Source of the DNA: Echinometra lucunter
Taxonomy: Eukaryota > Echinodermata > Echinoidea > Camarodonta > Echinometridae
Reading direction: 5' to 3'
Length of the DNA stretch: 64,000 bases
Assembly: GCA_029962745.1 (NCBI GenBank)
Contig: CM057154.1
Coordinates: 2,022,422-2,086,421, forward strand
The first letter of the stretch is position 1. Every line of letters begins with the position of its first letter. Of this stretch, positions 1-62,795 are shown piece by piece. The position numbers were made by a program, and so were the translations under genes. The notes beneath the pieces are model-generated. The model did not search any database. It worked only from the letters and a program-made list of their open reading frames with translations, and was not told the DNA's origin.

Positions 1-1559
1 ATGATTTTCAGGCAGGGTAAGAAGATTAGAAAGTGGGCATATTATATAATTGCAGATTTCAAGCTTTTGATATTACCGCTCTCAATAAGAATGAACTTGA
101 AATGAAGAACAAAGAATTAAGAAATAAACACAGCAAAATAGAATTTGCTGTACTTCGTTGATTCTTTATGGCTTTATTTCTTGCTTTGAGTTTAGCACTG
201 CAAGTTTTTTGTCGGCATAGAAACCAACAATGCATCCCTCCCTAGAGCAGACGACCGAGTGTTTATATCGATCCGATTTGTTGTCGTCTTGGACCGTCTA
301 TCGATCTCTCGGTTGGGCGGGGAATTGTTCTTTCTCTACTTCTTTCGTGCTTTGTCTGTTCAGTTCTGATTCTACTCCTCTTTTGCAAATAGATGATTTA
401 TTCAACGCTTTTCCCCTTAATGTTCGTACCTATTCCCCAACTTCATTCGTAATATCATACACGTACCCTTGTCAAAGGAAGTCCTATGATTTTATATTCT
501 CTTTTAAAAAGATATTGGTCGATGACACCTCTGAAAATTCGTATTCTTCTCCGGGGGAGGTGGGAAGGGAGGGTACTCAGATTAAATTTTGGTTCGGACG
601 GGAGTGTGCCGCCTAAGCCTCCATATACCCATTTTTAAGGGTCATTTTGGCAGAAATTAAGGGTACCCATTATTGGGAATTTTGCATCCCAGGTGTGTAC
701 TTTAGCGACAATGTCATGAATGTGGGCAAGAATATCATTCTGAACAAAATAGTTACCCATGTTTGAAAAAGTGGGGGCATGTTTAGGGATTTTCCGGCAG
801 AAAACACACCCCATGTTTAAGGATTTCTTACAAAAAAAGCGACCCATTACAGCGGCACAACCCCATATACCATATTAGGAGAATATTCTCCCCCCTCCCC
901 GGATTCTTCTTTTTTTCTAAACCACTATCTCCCTTTCATTACTGTAATTTCTCTGATTTCGTCAAATTAATGATTATTATTTTTTTTTTTTTTGGGGGGG
1001 GGGGCATAGCCCATTTAAATCCACTTTGGTTTCCTTATTGATTTCTCTTATAAAATGCAGTTAATTTTCGGAGCATATAGAAGTTAGGAAATGAGGTATC
1101 TTGCCAGAATACCTTTCTGCAGCTTGTAAACTTTACAAGTGAGCGAAGCGAGGAAGAAAACGTGGCACTTTCCAACAATGATATTACAATAATATTTTCT
1201 GATAAATATAGGCTATGCAAGAAAATTCCCCCCCCCCCATAGAAAAATGAAACATAAATAACTAGATCACTTGGTGCCTGAAATATTAAGAGAAGTTGTT
1301 GAACTGGTGACCGTAATCTGTTATGTCTGCAGACAGGGAGACATTCATGTTTTCTTTTTCTCAAACTGCAGTGCCCGGGGTGGGGTGGGGGGTGGGGGTT
1401 GAGGGTGGTCAAAAAGGCTGCAGTGCCTCATGTACTGAAAATAACAGTCACCTTTTGCTGACCTTTAAGTTTTTTTATACTGCCCTACGTAGTGTAAATA
1501 AAGGTACCCCCTAAATATCTCTATTCCTAGCCCCTTCGTGGAAGAAGGAAGGTAGAAGA

Positions 1560-1599
<40 letters not shown>

Positions 1600-2086
1600 G
1601 GGGGGGAGGATTAGAGTTGGACAAGAAAGAGATAAAGAGTAGCAAAATAAGAAAAGAATTAGAGAGGGGGAGGGGGAGGGAGAGGGGAAGGGGGAAGGGG
1701 AATGGAGGAACACGGGAAAGAAGTTGACCCCCCCCCGCCTTCCTGCCTCCCATAGTCGATGGTCCCAATTGCCCCTTTGAAATAAAACTTGTGCCCTTAA
1801 ATTTAATAGGACCCACGCTACACCTCCCCCTCCACGCTATATACCTCCAAACCTACATACCCAGACATTGTTGCAACTTATATTTCTATGCAAAAATTAG
1901 CACCACAGATGGCCGTATATATGTACATAGTTACATAGTCACACGTCTATCCACTTTCAGAACTCGAACTGGTGGATATCGCGACTCCTCATTTGAATCA
2001 TTTTTTAGATATATTATTTCAGCACCCTGTCATGATGCTTGCTTGGTGAGAATAACTATTTGACATGTATCAGTTCTTGCTGAATC
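1..2086. other. Gene-free region with low-complexity tracts
   Basis: No convincing coding sequence. It holds T/G homopolymers near 980-1,005, a poly-C stretch near 1,230, and a purine tract of GA dinucleotides and G runs at about 1,565-1,720. An open frame of 128 codons at 230-616 (+) has no recognisable domain. About 620-860 has a repeat-like texture (multiple CCCATnTTTAAGG-type strings). Confidence 0.6.
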
Positions 2087-2540
2087 TAAATAATAACAAT
2101 AAGCATAAATTTGTATAGCGCAATTATATACAAAATATATTCAGCTGCACTGGTTAAAAGCTCCTTTTTACTTAATTCTACAAAAATATACTATTCCAAC
2201 TGAACAAATATGGTTTTAACTTGGATTTGAAGACATGTAGGGATGGAGAGCTTCGAATTTCAATTGGCAAGCTATTCCATAGTTTGGGGGCAGCAATTAA
2301 TGGCAAATGTACGGTCACCGAGAGTGATTTTTGTTCTGCCATGGGGAATTTGAAGCAACAGTGTATCTCTGGAACGGTCTTTGGATAGTCGTATGGGAGA
2401 CATCTTCCTCAGTAAAACTTACGAACTATTGTCTGATAAATCAATATCCCTGCTCGAGATAGTTTACCACCTTAACGGGACGCTGCCCATTATCGATTCG
2501 GGAAGCCACTTCGTACATCCGAGTAAAGAGTCCCTATAAT
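2087..2540 (+). repeat. Interspersed repeat with a TATAGCGC core
   Basis: Begins with a TAATAACAATAA tract followed by TTTGTATAGCGCAATTATA, the same arrangement seen at the (TAA)n ends of the SINEs at 9.8 and 32.1 kb. The rest is unique within the window and family-like in texture. No open frame of note. Family assignment is a guess. Confidence 0.45.
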
Positions 2541-3208
2541 AATGATGCAGGCTCAGAAAGAATATTTTGGTTGATGTTTGTGTTTATGTTGCTGTTCCTG
2601 CTTCTCATTTTCTTATCTATTGCAATCTTGTAAATAATTTTATATATTGACCCCATTGCACCCAAATCAGCATAAACCTCTCTCGATATCTTCCCCTTTC
2701 TCCCCCCATTAATTCTCTCTCTCTTTCTCTCTCCCTCCCCCTCTCATCATCTCCATCTAATTTATCTATAGGACCATTTTTTTTTCTTTTCCATCCATGT
2801 TTTAGCAAACTTTTTAAACAAACTAGTATCAATCACGTTATGATGTTTATCTGCCCGCATAATTATGAGTGTTATAATGGCATTCGCAATCAAGGTTTTA
2901 GAATAAAACTACTTTCGAAAAATCAACTTAGGCAACTTCAACAGCCCTGTCTATCACCTTTAGAAATGTGCGGACTTCACGATGGCTTATTACATAATCC
3001 GAACATGATTTGTATGGGCAGTACAATAGGCTTTCGAAATTGCACTTGAGTTGATATTTCGAAAGTAGATTTTGTGTGTTACCTGTCAAGCAACATTGAT
3101 CATTTATTCATATATGATTCTTATTTCTAGCAAGCACAGACACTCGCGCTGAATTCACACAACTAAAACACAATAAAATCATGTACCTGTATAAGAGTTA
3201 TTATAGAT
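2541..3208. other. No gene seen; short CT-rich microsatellite
   Basis: Contains a CT-rich tract at about 2,700-2,750 and otherwise plain AT-rich sequence. Nothing coding or structured was recognised. Confidence 0.6.
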
Positions 3209-3762
3209 AATGCTAGGTTTACACTATGTTCCCGGCGGCCACGGCAATCACGTTTCTGGCCACAGTTAACAAAACGGGATGGACGCGAGACAACGTGGGG
3301 GGGGGGGGGGGGGGGAATTGGGCAAACGTGAGAGTCCGTGGTTGCCGTGGATGCCGTTAAGATTTTTGAACTGTCAAAAAATTTGCCACAGCAGTCACGG
3401 TGTGGATGAGAAACCTCGTAGGCCGTAGTAAAACGGGGTGAACGCAACAAATCGTGACAGTACGTAATAGGCCGCAACAACGGAAGCAAGTGTATTCCCC
3501 ATACGGTCTCTCACGGTTGCTGCGCGCTTTGTCCCGTTTGGGACGTGTGGGACCCCAACAGAACGTAACAGGCCGGGAGAGAACGTACTGGAACGTACCC
3601 CACGGCCCATCACGGATACCGTGCAGACAGTGAGAAAACTTAGCAAGACCTAAACAAATCTTGACTATACGGAGAAAAAATGGCCAAAATCCCACGGCAC
3701 AGTACGTTTCGGGCAAACGGTGCTGCCGTGGTCGCCGGGAACATAGTGTAAACCTAGCATTA
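3209..3762. mobile_element. Non-autonomous DNA transposon (MITE) with long terminal inverted repeats
   Basis: The left end TGCTAGGTTTACACTATG is matched in inverse at the right end CATAGTGTAAACCTAGCA, and homology extends inward through CCCGGCGgCCACGGC. Flanks read TAA and TTA. GC-rich compared with its surroundings, with a poly-G run at about 3,297-3,315. No transposase. The short open frames on the minus strand here are by-products of the GC-rich repeat. Confidence 0.8.
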
Positions 3763-4399
3763 CTACTTGTGGAGTCCATGGAATCTTAAAGAACACTTTA
3801 ACTAGGCACGTAGGCTTGACATGATCTTTAATGGAAAAGAAATACAAAAGTAGGCTGATTTGTAGAAAAGATGACTTTCAAGTCTAAAACAATGTCACAA
3901 TGACATGACCCGTTGTGATACGGGTTTTTTTTTTTTTTTTTTTTTTTTTAACAGAAACACACTACATCATTGAGACAAGGAATGAATATGAAACCATACT
4001 AAATTAACCGAGAGTTATCACCAAACTTTTTTTAAAAAAATCACTGTGGACAATCCGGTCCATACAATAATTGGCAGAAACATTATGCATGCTGACAAGT
4101 TATGGAATATCCCTGAAATTTAAACAGAAATAGATTCACAATACATGACATTCATGACTTATGGAACAGCTGAACTTTCTCATTATTTTTAGCATTAAAT
4201 AGGTAACATAAATCTAGAATTGTTACATCTTTAATACAGAAAAATATATTCCTTTTCTTACATGCTTAAAGAGACATCTACTTAATAAAGTTAGATGAGA
4301 ACATGTTATGTTGATAGACTGACATACATTTTCCCCTCAAAATATTTAAGTATAATTAAGTTTTTATTTACCCAGAGTTACTACATCGGTATATATATA
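3763..4399. other. No gene seen; poly-T tract
   Basis: AT-rich sequence with a T run at about 3,927-3,949. Ends in a (TA)n stretch that served as target for the Tc1-type element at 4,400. Confidence 0.6.
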
Positions 4400-4998
4400 C
4401 ACTCCCCTCCAAAAGTTTGGGAACACCTGCATTCAGTGTGTATTTTTCTAAACTTGGTAGACCCTATTGAAATTCAGGCTCATAGCACAGCTGTATTTTT
4501 GTTTTAAAGTGAAGTCTATACACCAGTGTACATTTTCTCATTGATTCAAACAAATTTAAAGCTCTTAACAGACATACAGCTGCCAAAAATGGCAGGCTAC
4601 CAGTCAAGATGGCATTCTCTCCAAAATGCTAACTTCTTTTATTATGTGTAGTTATTCAGAGCTTTGTACACTTCTACTAGTGCACCTTCATTCATTTTGC
4701 CTTTTTCACTTTGGCCTAGTCAGAGGTCAGACACAAAAATGAAATAAAACAATACTCAATATTTCACTTGTACAGAAATCTTGTTTATTGTAAGTCAATA
4801 AAAATAATAGACAATAAATAATATTTTTTAATAAACAATTAAAAGGGCGTCATTTTTCTTCTTGATCATGGAAACTCATTATTGCGAACAACTTCAGTTT
4901 ATTCTTTGTTTTTGTGATACTGTAACAAACAAAATAAAATCTGAATTGAATATAACTTTTGCGCAGGTCTTGGTTTTTCATAGTGTTCCAATTAGACT

Positions 4999-5459
4999 GC
5001 CTTCTCATCAAAGAATCCTCCTTTGACAGCGATAACAGCACGGCACACTCTTGGCATCCTGTTGGTCAACTTGTTGAGGGAGTCACTGGAAATACCCTGC
5101 CATGCTTTCTGTAGAATCTCCCACAGATGAGTCTCACTTGTTGGGCAAATTTCTGGAACCTTTGTGTCTAGTTATTCCCAAAGCAGCTCAATGGGGTTGA
5201 GATCTGGGGTCTGGGGTGGCCAATCCATGATTTCCAGGACTTGTTTCTCTTCCTTTTTCTCCAAGTAGTCTTTATAGTCTTGACAAGTGTTTGGGGTCAT
5301 TGTCCTGCTGGAAAACAAACCCTTCTCCGATCAGGCGTTTCCCCGAAGGGATGGCCTTCCGCTGTAGGATGGAATGATAGCCGTGCTGGTTGAGGATACC
5401 CTCTACTCTGTGCAAGCTGCCAACCTTTCCTGCACCAAAGCAACCCCAAACCATGACAT
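4999..5459 (-). pseudogene. Tc1-type transposase catalytic-domain remnant, left arm
   Basis: Mirror copy of the right-arm remnant on the opposite strand, with the MVWGCFGAGK block and QQDNDPKH. It is interrupted after KHLSRL by a two-base deletion and a stop. It lacks the first catalytic Asp, which lies only in the loop on the plus strand. Confidence 0.87.
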
Positions 5460-5494
5460 TTCACCACCATGTTTCACAGTTGGCTTGATGCACT

Positions 5495-6118
5495 GTGGTA
5501 GCATCTTTTCTTCCTTTCGCCATCTCACATAGAGACGAGTCAAAGTTCAAGGTGTTTGGCAGCAAGAGACGTACCTATGTGACACGGCAAAAGGGAGAAA
5601 TGATGCTTCCACAGTGCATCAAGCCAACTGTGAAACATGGTGGTGGAAATGTCATGGTTTGGGGTTGCTTTGGTGCAGGAAAGGTTGGCAGCTTGCACAG
5701 AGTAGAGGGTATCCTCAACCAGCATGGCTATCATTCCATCCTACAGCGGAAAGCCATCCCTTCGGGGAAACGCCTGATCGGAGAAGGGTTTGTTTTCCAG
5801 CAGGACAATGACCGCAAACACTCGTCAAGACTATGCAAAGACTACTTGAAGGAAAAAAGAAGAGAAACAAGTCCTGGAAATCATGGATTGGCCGCCCCAG
5901 TCCCCAGATCTCAACCCCATTGAGCTGCTTTGGGAAGAACTAGACAGAAAGGTTCCAGAAATTTGCCCAACAAGTGAGACTCATCTGTAGGAGATTCTAC
6001 AGAAGGCATGGCAGGGTATTTCCAGTGACTCCCTCAACAAGTTGACCAACAGGATGCCAAGAGTGTGCTGTGCTGTTATCGCTGTCAAAGGAGGATTCTT
6101 TGATGAGAAGGCAGTCTA
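5495..6118 (+). pseudogene. Tc1-type transposase catalytic-domain remnant, right arm
   Basis: Reads DESKF (first catalytic Asp, codon near 5,534), a VKHGGGNVMVWGCFG block, QQDND (second Asp, near 5,804) and, in another frame, PDLNPIE (Glu, near 5,922). One extra base in an A/G run near 5,855 shifts the frame, and a TAG replaces a Trp codon near 5,985. The N-terminal DNA-binding region is absent. Counting along both arms places 38 residues between the second Asp and the Glu. Confidence 0.88.
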
Positions 6119-6675
6119 ATTGGAACACTGTGAAAAACAAAGACATGCGCAAAGTTATATTCATTTAAGATTTTATTTTGTTTGTTACAGTATAAAAAAA
6201 CAAAGAATAAACTTAAGTTGTTCACAATAATGAGTTTCCATGATCAAGAAGAAAAATGACGCCCTTTTAATTGTTATCGTGTTTATTAAAAAAATATTTT
6301 TATTGTATATTATTTTCATTGTATTACAATAAAAAAAAGTTTTCTGTACAAGTGAAATATTGAATATTGTTTTATCTTATTTTTGTGTCTGACTTCTGAC
6401 TAGGTGTAAAAAGCTCTGAATAACTACACGTAATAAAAGAAGTTAGCATTTTGGAGAGAATGCCATCTTGACTGGTAGCCTGCCATTTTTGGCAGCTGTA
6501 TGTCTGTTAAGAGCTTTAAATTTGTTTGAATCAATGAGAAAATGTACACTGGTGTATAGTCTTCACTTTAAAACAAAAATACAGCTGTGCTATGAGCCTG
6601 AATTTCAATAACGTCTACCAAGTTTAGAAAAATACACACTGAATGCAGGTGTTCCCAAACTTTTGGAGGGGAGTG

Positions 6676-7014
6676 TATATATGTTAAGGTATTTAAGATT
6701 TTGGGGACAAAAGTTAATTCTCCTCCAAAACGTTATATAATGATAAATGTACCTAGTGCTTATATTGTCTTCGGGGGCTGGTGATTTTTATTAAGGCATT
6801 TTTTAAACCACTAAATAAAATCACTGATAAATGTACTTCTGAATTAGAAATATTAGTTATTTGTTTTGCCCTATACTTATAGACTTGTCAATTTCTTCCT
6901 TTTTTTTTCCAATTTATCACACATAATTACATACACATTACAGAGCCTAGCATAAAGCAGAAACATTCATAGTAAGCCTAAAAACTATGAGATGAAAGGA
7001 AAGACTAAGAAAAA
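6676..7014. other. No gene seen
   Basis: AT-rich single-copy sequence between two mobile elements. No open frame, repeat or RNA structure was recognised. Confidence 0.6.
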
Positions 7015-8011
7015 CACAATTGGCCTGTTTCATAAAACTAGCAATTCCTTAACCCATATCAATACAGGGTTGTCTGAAGGGCTAAATTAATCCTCTTTCC
7101 TTCCTCAAATTGGCCACAATTATTATTTTATCCTCCTCCTGCATAGTTTGAACAAAAAAAAAATAGAATGTATTTAACATGAACCAATGTGAATATAAAT
7201 TTCAAAATCTAAAAGAAAAACTTCCAATTTGTACACGAATAGAGTGATTATATGTTTTTCACTGCATTGCCAATTTGGAGACTTTAATGATTAGTACCAA
7301 TTAAATCAGTCTCATTCAAAAGGATGACACAATGTACTGTATTGGAAATGGACTCAATATTTTCAACAAAATTTTCCCATTCTGCTCATGTACATGTATA
7401 TGTAATTTCAAGCATTCTGTATCAAAATATACTGCACAAGTGTCACTAAAAAGAGAACCTCAAATGCTATCGGTGAAAGGCATTAGTTAACCCATTTGTG
7501 ACAGGTATTATTTAAAGCCTCATTTGATCAGCTTTTATTCTTCAAATTGGCAACACCAACATATTTATTTTATTGCTACATTTTTCTTATAAAACGTCAT
7601 GTATCTGAAATGAATATAAATTGACAGAAATTATGATGAGAAGTCAAATAGTTGCCAATTTGCAGGGGAAAATGGTGGATTTTAAACTTTGTATCACATT
7701 GCCAATTGAAGGATTTTAATGCTTATTTTCCTTTAACACTGTTTAAAAAATTTTTAGCATCAAACAACGAATATTGACGCAACCAAAATGGGCACAATTT
7801 GTGTAGAATTTTTTGCTCTTTTTGCTCATGTATTTGGTATGATTTTTAGGGCCTTGCATCAAAAGATATTAGGCCAAACCACAAAATGTGGACCTCTGTC
7901 ACAAATGGGTTAAAGGCATTAGTTAACACTGTTATAATAATAATAAAAAAACTGATTTTGCTACCTGAAAATGGGATAAACATGTTTGCTAGTTTTACGA
8001 ATGTGGCCCAA
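7015..8011. mobile_element. MITE with terminal inverted repeats, host of a nested MITE
   Basis: Left end TTGGCCTGTTTCATAAAACT and right end (inverse) TAGTTTTACGAATGTGGCCC form an imperfect inverted pair. A TTAA-type element (7,487-7,913) is inserted inside it; AAAGGCATTAGTTAA occurs at both insertion edges. Confidence 0.55.
7487..7913 (+). mobile_element. TTAA-type MITE family, copy 1
   Basis: Ends TTAACCCATTTGTGACAG and CTGTCACAAATGGGTTAA are perfect inverted repeats that include a TTAA target duplication. The interior (~430 bp) is rich in TTGCCAATTT and its inverse. Close relatives lie at 36,224, 38,106, 48,709, 50,620 and 63,815. Confidence 0.88.
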
Positions 8012-8891
8012 CAAGAATTAGCTAGAACTGTGCATAGTGTAAAGCTACCTCACTAAGAGTACAAAATGCATAGCCATCTGATGCAGACTTTGAATAGCGC
8101 TGAAATCATCAAGAATCATCTCTCTCTGAATTTGGTCAATCTGTTTAATATGTAGCCTCATATAACTCAGGCTTGAGTCTGTACACTGGAAATGTGTGTT
8201 ATACAAAATAAAAAAGTATACCTAAAATATCAACAATCATGTATATTCTAATTATTTCATGAATGATATTCAGACCAGACAAAATATTTTGATGCATGTG
8301 AATGTGATTTCTCATAATTAGAGGTAGAATTGAGCTTCTGATTATAGCCTTGTTTGCCTGATACAGGCTAATACAATACAAAAATCAGTGAGATTCTCAA
8401 CCCAACAAACAGATTGACAAGTACTTGCCCTGTATCATCAGATAATGGTCACTGTTCACAAAAAGAGATAATTCTTCACAAGCAAGCCATCATCTGATTA
8501 TCCAAAGTTAATATACAAACCTAATCACTAATTAATCTACTGCATCCACATCCATATTTTTACAGTCGCAGATTTAGATTTAACACGTAACTACTTCACA
8601 TGAAAGACTAGACAGTACGATAAATCACCAGTCTACAACTTGTTGTACCCTATCTACAACACAGCCAAGAGAAATGCAGTTCATACCTCAAATGGGATCA
8701 TGGGGATGAGGGGAGGGGGGGGGGGGGAGGTTAAAAGGGAAGAAACATGTAATGGTACATCTCCCCTTGACTACAAAAAAGTGGTAGATTTGACAAAGCA
8801 TCAACACAGACATTACACACTTATTTTACCCTGTACTAATAAGCTAAGCTTTATTTCATAAACCATAGGTGAAAAACTTTCTTATGAGATA
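8012..8891. other. No gene seen; poly-G run
   Basis: AT-rich sequence with a G-rich run at about 8,707-8,727. No feature could be supported. Confidence 0.6.
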
Positions 8892-9056
8892 TACAGTGGA
8901 AACTCGGTATAAAGAGGTCTGATATAACAATATTCTTGAATACATTCTGGTCCTTGCTCTTTATATTGTTTTTCAACCTGATATACTGAGATTCCTGCTA
9001 TAACAAGGTAATTTTGATGGTTCCCAAGGACCTCGCTATACCGAGTTTCCACTGTA
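8892..9056. mobile_element. Short TA-flanked MITE (TACAGTGGAAAC type)
   Basis: Ends TACAGTGGAAACTCGGTATA and TATACCGAGTTTCCACTGTA are inverted, flanked by TA, total 165 bp. Termini of this kind are typical of mariner/Tc1-mobilised MITEs in animals. Confidence 0.88.
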
Positions 9057-9796
9057 CCATATTCTAGACCTGTCATGAAATTACAAAAAAATAGACAATG
9101 CCTTAGGCACATCCTTCTATGAAGGTTTCAAACACAACTGGATATCAAGTTGAAAGATCTATGTACATACAATGGTTCTTTTTCAACAGTGAATGAACTT
9201 TTTATTTGCTTGAATTTACTGACTTTATTCCGTAGTGCTTTCTCATGAAATTGCAATCTAAAAACAGGTATTGTATTTCATTGTATTTATTGAATCAATA
9301 TTGTGTTTGGATTTTATATTTTTTTACTTTTATCATAAAGTACATAAAGTTAAATATATAAACATGATTTTCTATAAATTGTTATAGTCATATAATTAGC
9401 ACTTCCTCACATATTTTCAAGGTTCAATTATTCTTGCATTAATTTAAAACATTCCTAAAAGGAATAAAAGTGGCTTAAAACAAACTGATTTCAATGAAAC
9501 ATAATTTCTTCTTAGCATTTGAATATCTCCCTACATTGCACATTGTTCAAAAGATGCTCTCACCAATTATCAAGACTATCATAACATGATTTTCCAAGTG
9601 AGATACAAACACTCAAAATCTTGTTATAAGTTAACCTGTGAAAGTAATCTCTTTAAAAATAGATGGAAACCTTTTTTGGAATATAAATATTTAATCAAAT
9701 ACACCATTCAATGGATTTCATGAGATCGGGTTATTTTCCCGACACCGTGAGCATTCTCAAGCCTATCATCTTCGGATCTATATAACCGGCATGTCA
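9057..9796. other. No gene seen
   Basis: AT-rich sequence downstream of the SLC6 gene. No open frame, repeat family or RNA gene was recognised. Confidence 0.6.
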
Positions 9797-10150
9797 AATA
9801 ATAATAATAATAATATTCTGGATTTATATAGCGCCTAATACATCTCCAAGAGAGTCTCTAAGCGCTTTACAGAAATATTATTACCCCGGTCATCAGATTC
9901 AGGCTTGCCCGCATACAATGCATGCACCTTCTCCACTCCCTAGGGAGCATTCCAGCCAGGCACCTTTTGCAGGCGCGCACAATGCTAAACAAATCACAAT
10001 GACTTTCGCATCCTACCGGGTACCCACTTAACACCTGGGTGGAGAGTGGCAAATGTAGATTCATATCTTGCCAAAGGACATTAGTGCCGAGCCGGGATTT
10101 GAACTCGGACCACGAGATCTACAGTCCGGTGACATATCCACTAGACCTCT
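9797..10150 (-). mobile_element. tRNA-derived SINE
   Basis: On the minus strand the 5' end has an A-box-like GGTCTAGTGGATATG, a tRNA-like middle and a B-box-like GGTCCGAGTTCAAATCC. The body contains CACCTGGGTGGAGAGTGGCA in plus-strand reading, also present in the SINE at 32.1 kb. The 3' end is TATATAGCGCC-like sequence followed by (ATT)n. Confidence 0.82.
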
Positions 10151-10773
10151 ATGCAGTCTTAAAATCCAATCAGAAGAGATTCGATAAGTGATACATGTAT
10201 TACCATTACCATCACCATTAACATAATCAGTATCTTCTACAGATATATAGATAAAATTTTACATTTTTGAGCAACTTATACCTGATAAAGTGACAAAGCA
10301 AGCAGCGACATTATATTACTTCCTAACTTACAACGTATCATAGCCATGATCCATCAGATACTCTGGTCATGTTGGTCTGGGCTTATTTCACCATACATAT
10401 ATAGATAGGATTATTGTTTTTTTCTTTTTCTTGTTCTGGCTTTCAGAACGATCTACAGTATGGAAGGTTACGGTTACATGCATGTGTAATATGTGCAGTG
10501 TTAGAGTCGACAATTACTAGAAGTTACAAATATGGTATATATTAAAAAAATTGACCTAAGAGCAGTTGTCATAACAGTATCATGTGATACAGTCTAAATT
10601 CAAGTCTAACAAGAGGGAACCAAGTAATAATGTAATTATTACACTATCCCCCCCAAGAAAAAAACAACAAGCTATTCTACAGATATATACATATACCTTT
10701 TCAGAATGGTGCATCTAATATCTGATCACATGAAAGTTATTATACAGCACTGCTTTGTGATCCTTCAGGGTAT
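10151..10773. other. Region downstream of the SLC6 stop codon
   Basis: Should contain the 3'UTR and polyadenylation site of the transporter. No AATAAA could be placed with confidence on the minus strand close to the stop. Otherwise AT-rich with no other feature. Confidence 0.5.
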
Positions 10774-61975
<51,202 letters not shown>

Positions 61976-62173
61976 CTACATGGAAACAAGAACAAAGAAA
62001 CATTAACCCATTGCATACAGGATCTGGTAAGTCTATGAAAAATAAAGAATTCAGTAGGCTTAATGTATGTGAAAGGTAATCCTAACACGATAAAAACTAC
62101 TTTAAAAAAATCAGCTCAAGTGCAATTTCGAAATACTATTTGTACTGTCCATACAAATCACATTTGGATTACG

Positions 62174-62739
62174 TTAAAGGGTAAGTCCACCCTAGAAATT
62201 TCACTGTTTCAATAAAAGGAGATAAATTTGAACAGCATTTAAAAAAAGAAATGAGCAAAATCGGTCAAAGAATAAGAATATTACACTCATTTACATTTTC
62301 TAGTGAACTACTCTCAGCTCTGCAAATTGGCAACACTGATGACATCATATGCGAGCAGGTCTCCATTCACTTTGTACATGAAATTTCACATTTTCTCAAT
62401 TTTCTTGGAAGTTACACATTTTCTTACCCATAGTCAATGTATGTTCAGAAGAAATGCTTTTTACATAACATACTTTGACTATGGGGTAAGAAAATGTGTA
62501 ACTTACAAGAAAATTGAGAAAATGTGAAATTTTATGTACAAAGTGAATGGAGACCTGCTCGCATATGATGTCATCAGTGCTGCCAATTTGCAGAGCTGAG
62601 AGTAATTTACTAGAAAATTTAAATGAGTGTAATTTTTTATTCTTTGACCGATTTTGCTCATTTCTTTTTTTAAAATGCTCTTCCAATTTATCTCCTTTTA
62701 CTGAAATAGTGAAACTTCTAGGGTGGACTTTTCCTTTAA
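62174..62739. mobile_element. 566-bp near-perfect palindrome (foldback MITE, TTAA target)
   Basis: Starts TTAAAGGGTAAGTCCACCCT and ends AGGGTGGACTTTTCCTTTAA; the two halves mirror each other almost to the centre near 62,450. A long hairpin is expected if single-stranded or transcribed. It lies directly upstream of exon 1. TTAA sits at both ends. Confidence 0.9.
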
Positions 62740-62742
62740 GGG

Positions 62743-62795
62743 CATTTGGGTCCCCATTATTTGGGTCCCCATTATTTGGGTCCCCAAATGGGTTA
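62743..62795. repeat. Short tandem repeat ATTTGGGTCCCCATT
   Basis: Three units of about 16 bp, then an inverted unit (CCCAAATGGG, AATGGGGACCCA), directly beside the palindrome. Confidence 0.88.

Larger units (their letters stand above)
4400..6675. mobile_element. Palindromic Tc1/mariner-type element (refolded, defective)
   Basis: Flanked by TA on both sides (4,398-4,399 and 6,676-6,677). Ends are CACTCCCCTCCAAAAGTTTG and its inverse. Nearly the whole element is one inverted repeat: left arm 4,400-5,498, right arm 5,609-6,675, loop about 110 bp. Each arm carries the C-terminal half of a Tc1-type DDE transposase pointing outward, so the helix-turn-helix half is missing and the element cannot encode a working enzyme. 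It is likely mobilised, if at all, by a relative. Confidence 0.9.

Noticed and set aside
230..616. 128-codon open frame near the window start
   Set aside because: No recognisable domain, no splice or promoter context, and no repetition elsewhere in the window. It could be an exon, but nothing in the sequence supports that.
1465..1816. Open frames at 1,465-1,816 on the minus strand
   Set aside because: They derive from a GA dinucleotide and poly-G tract.
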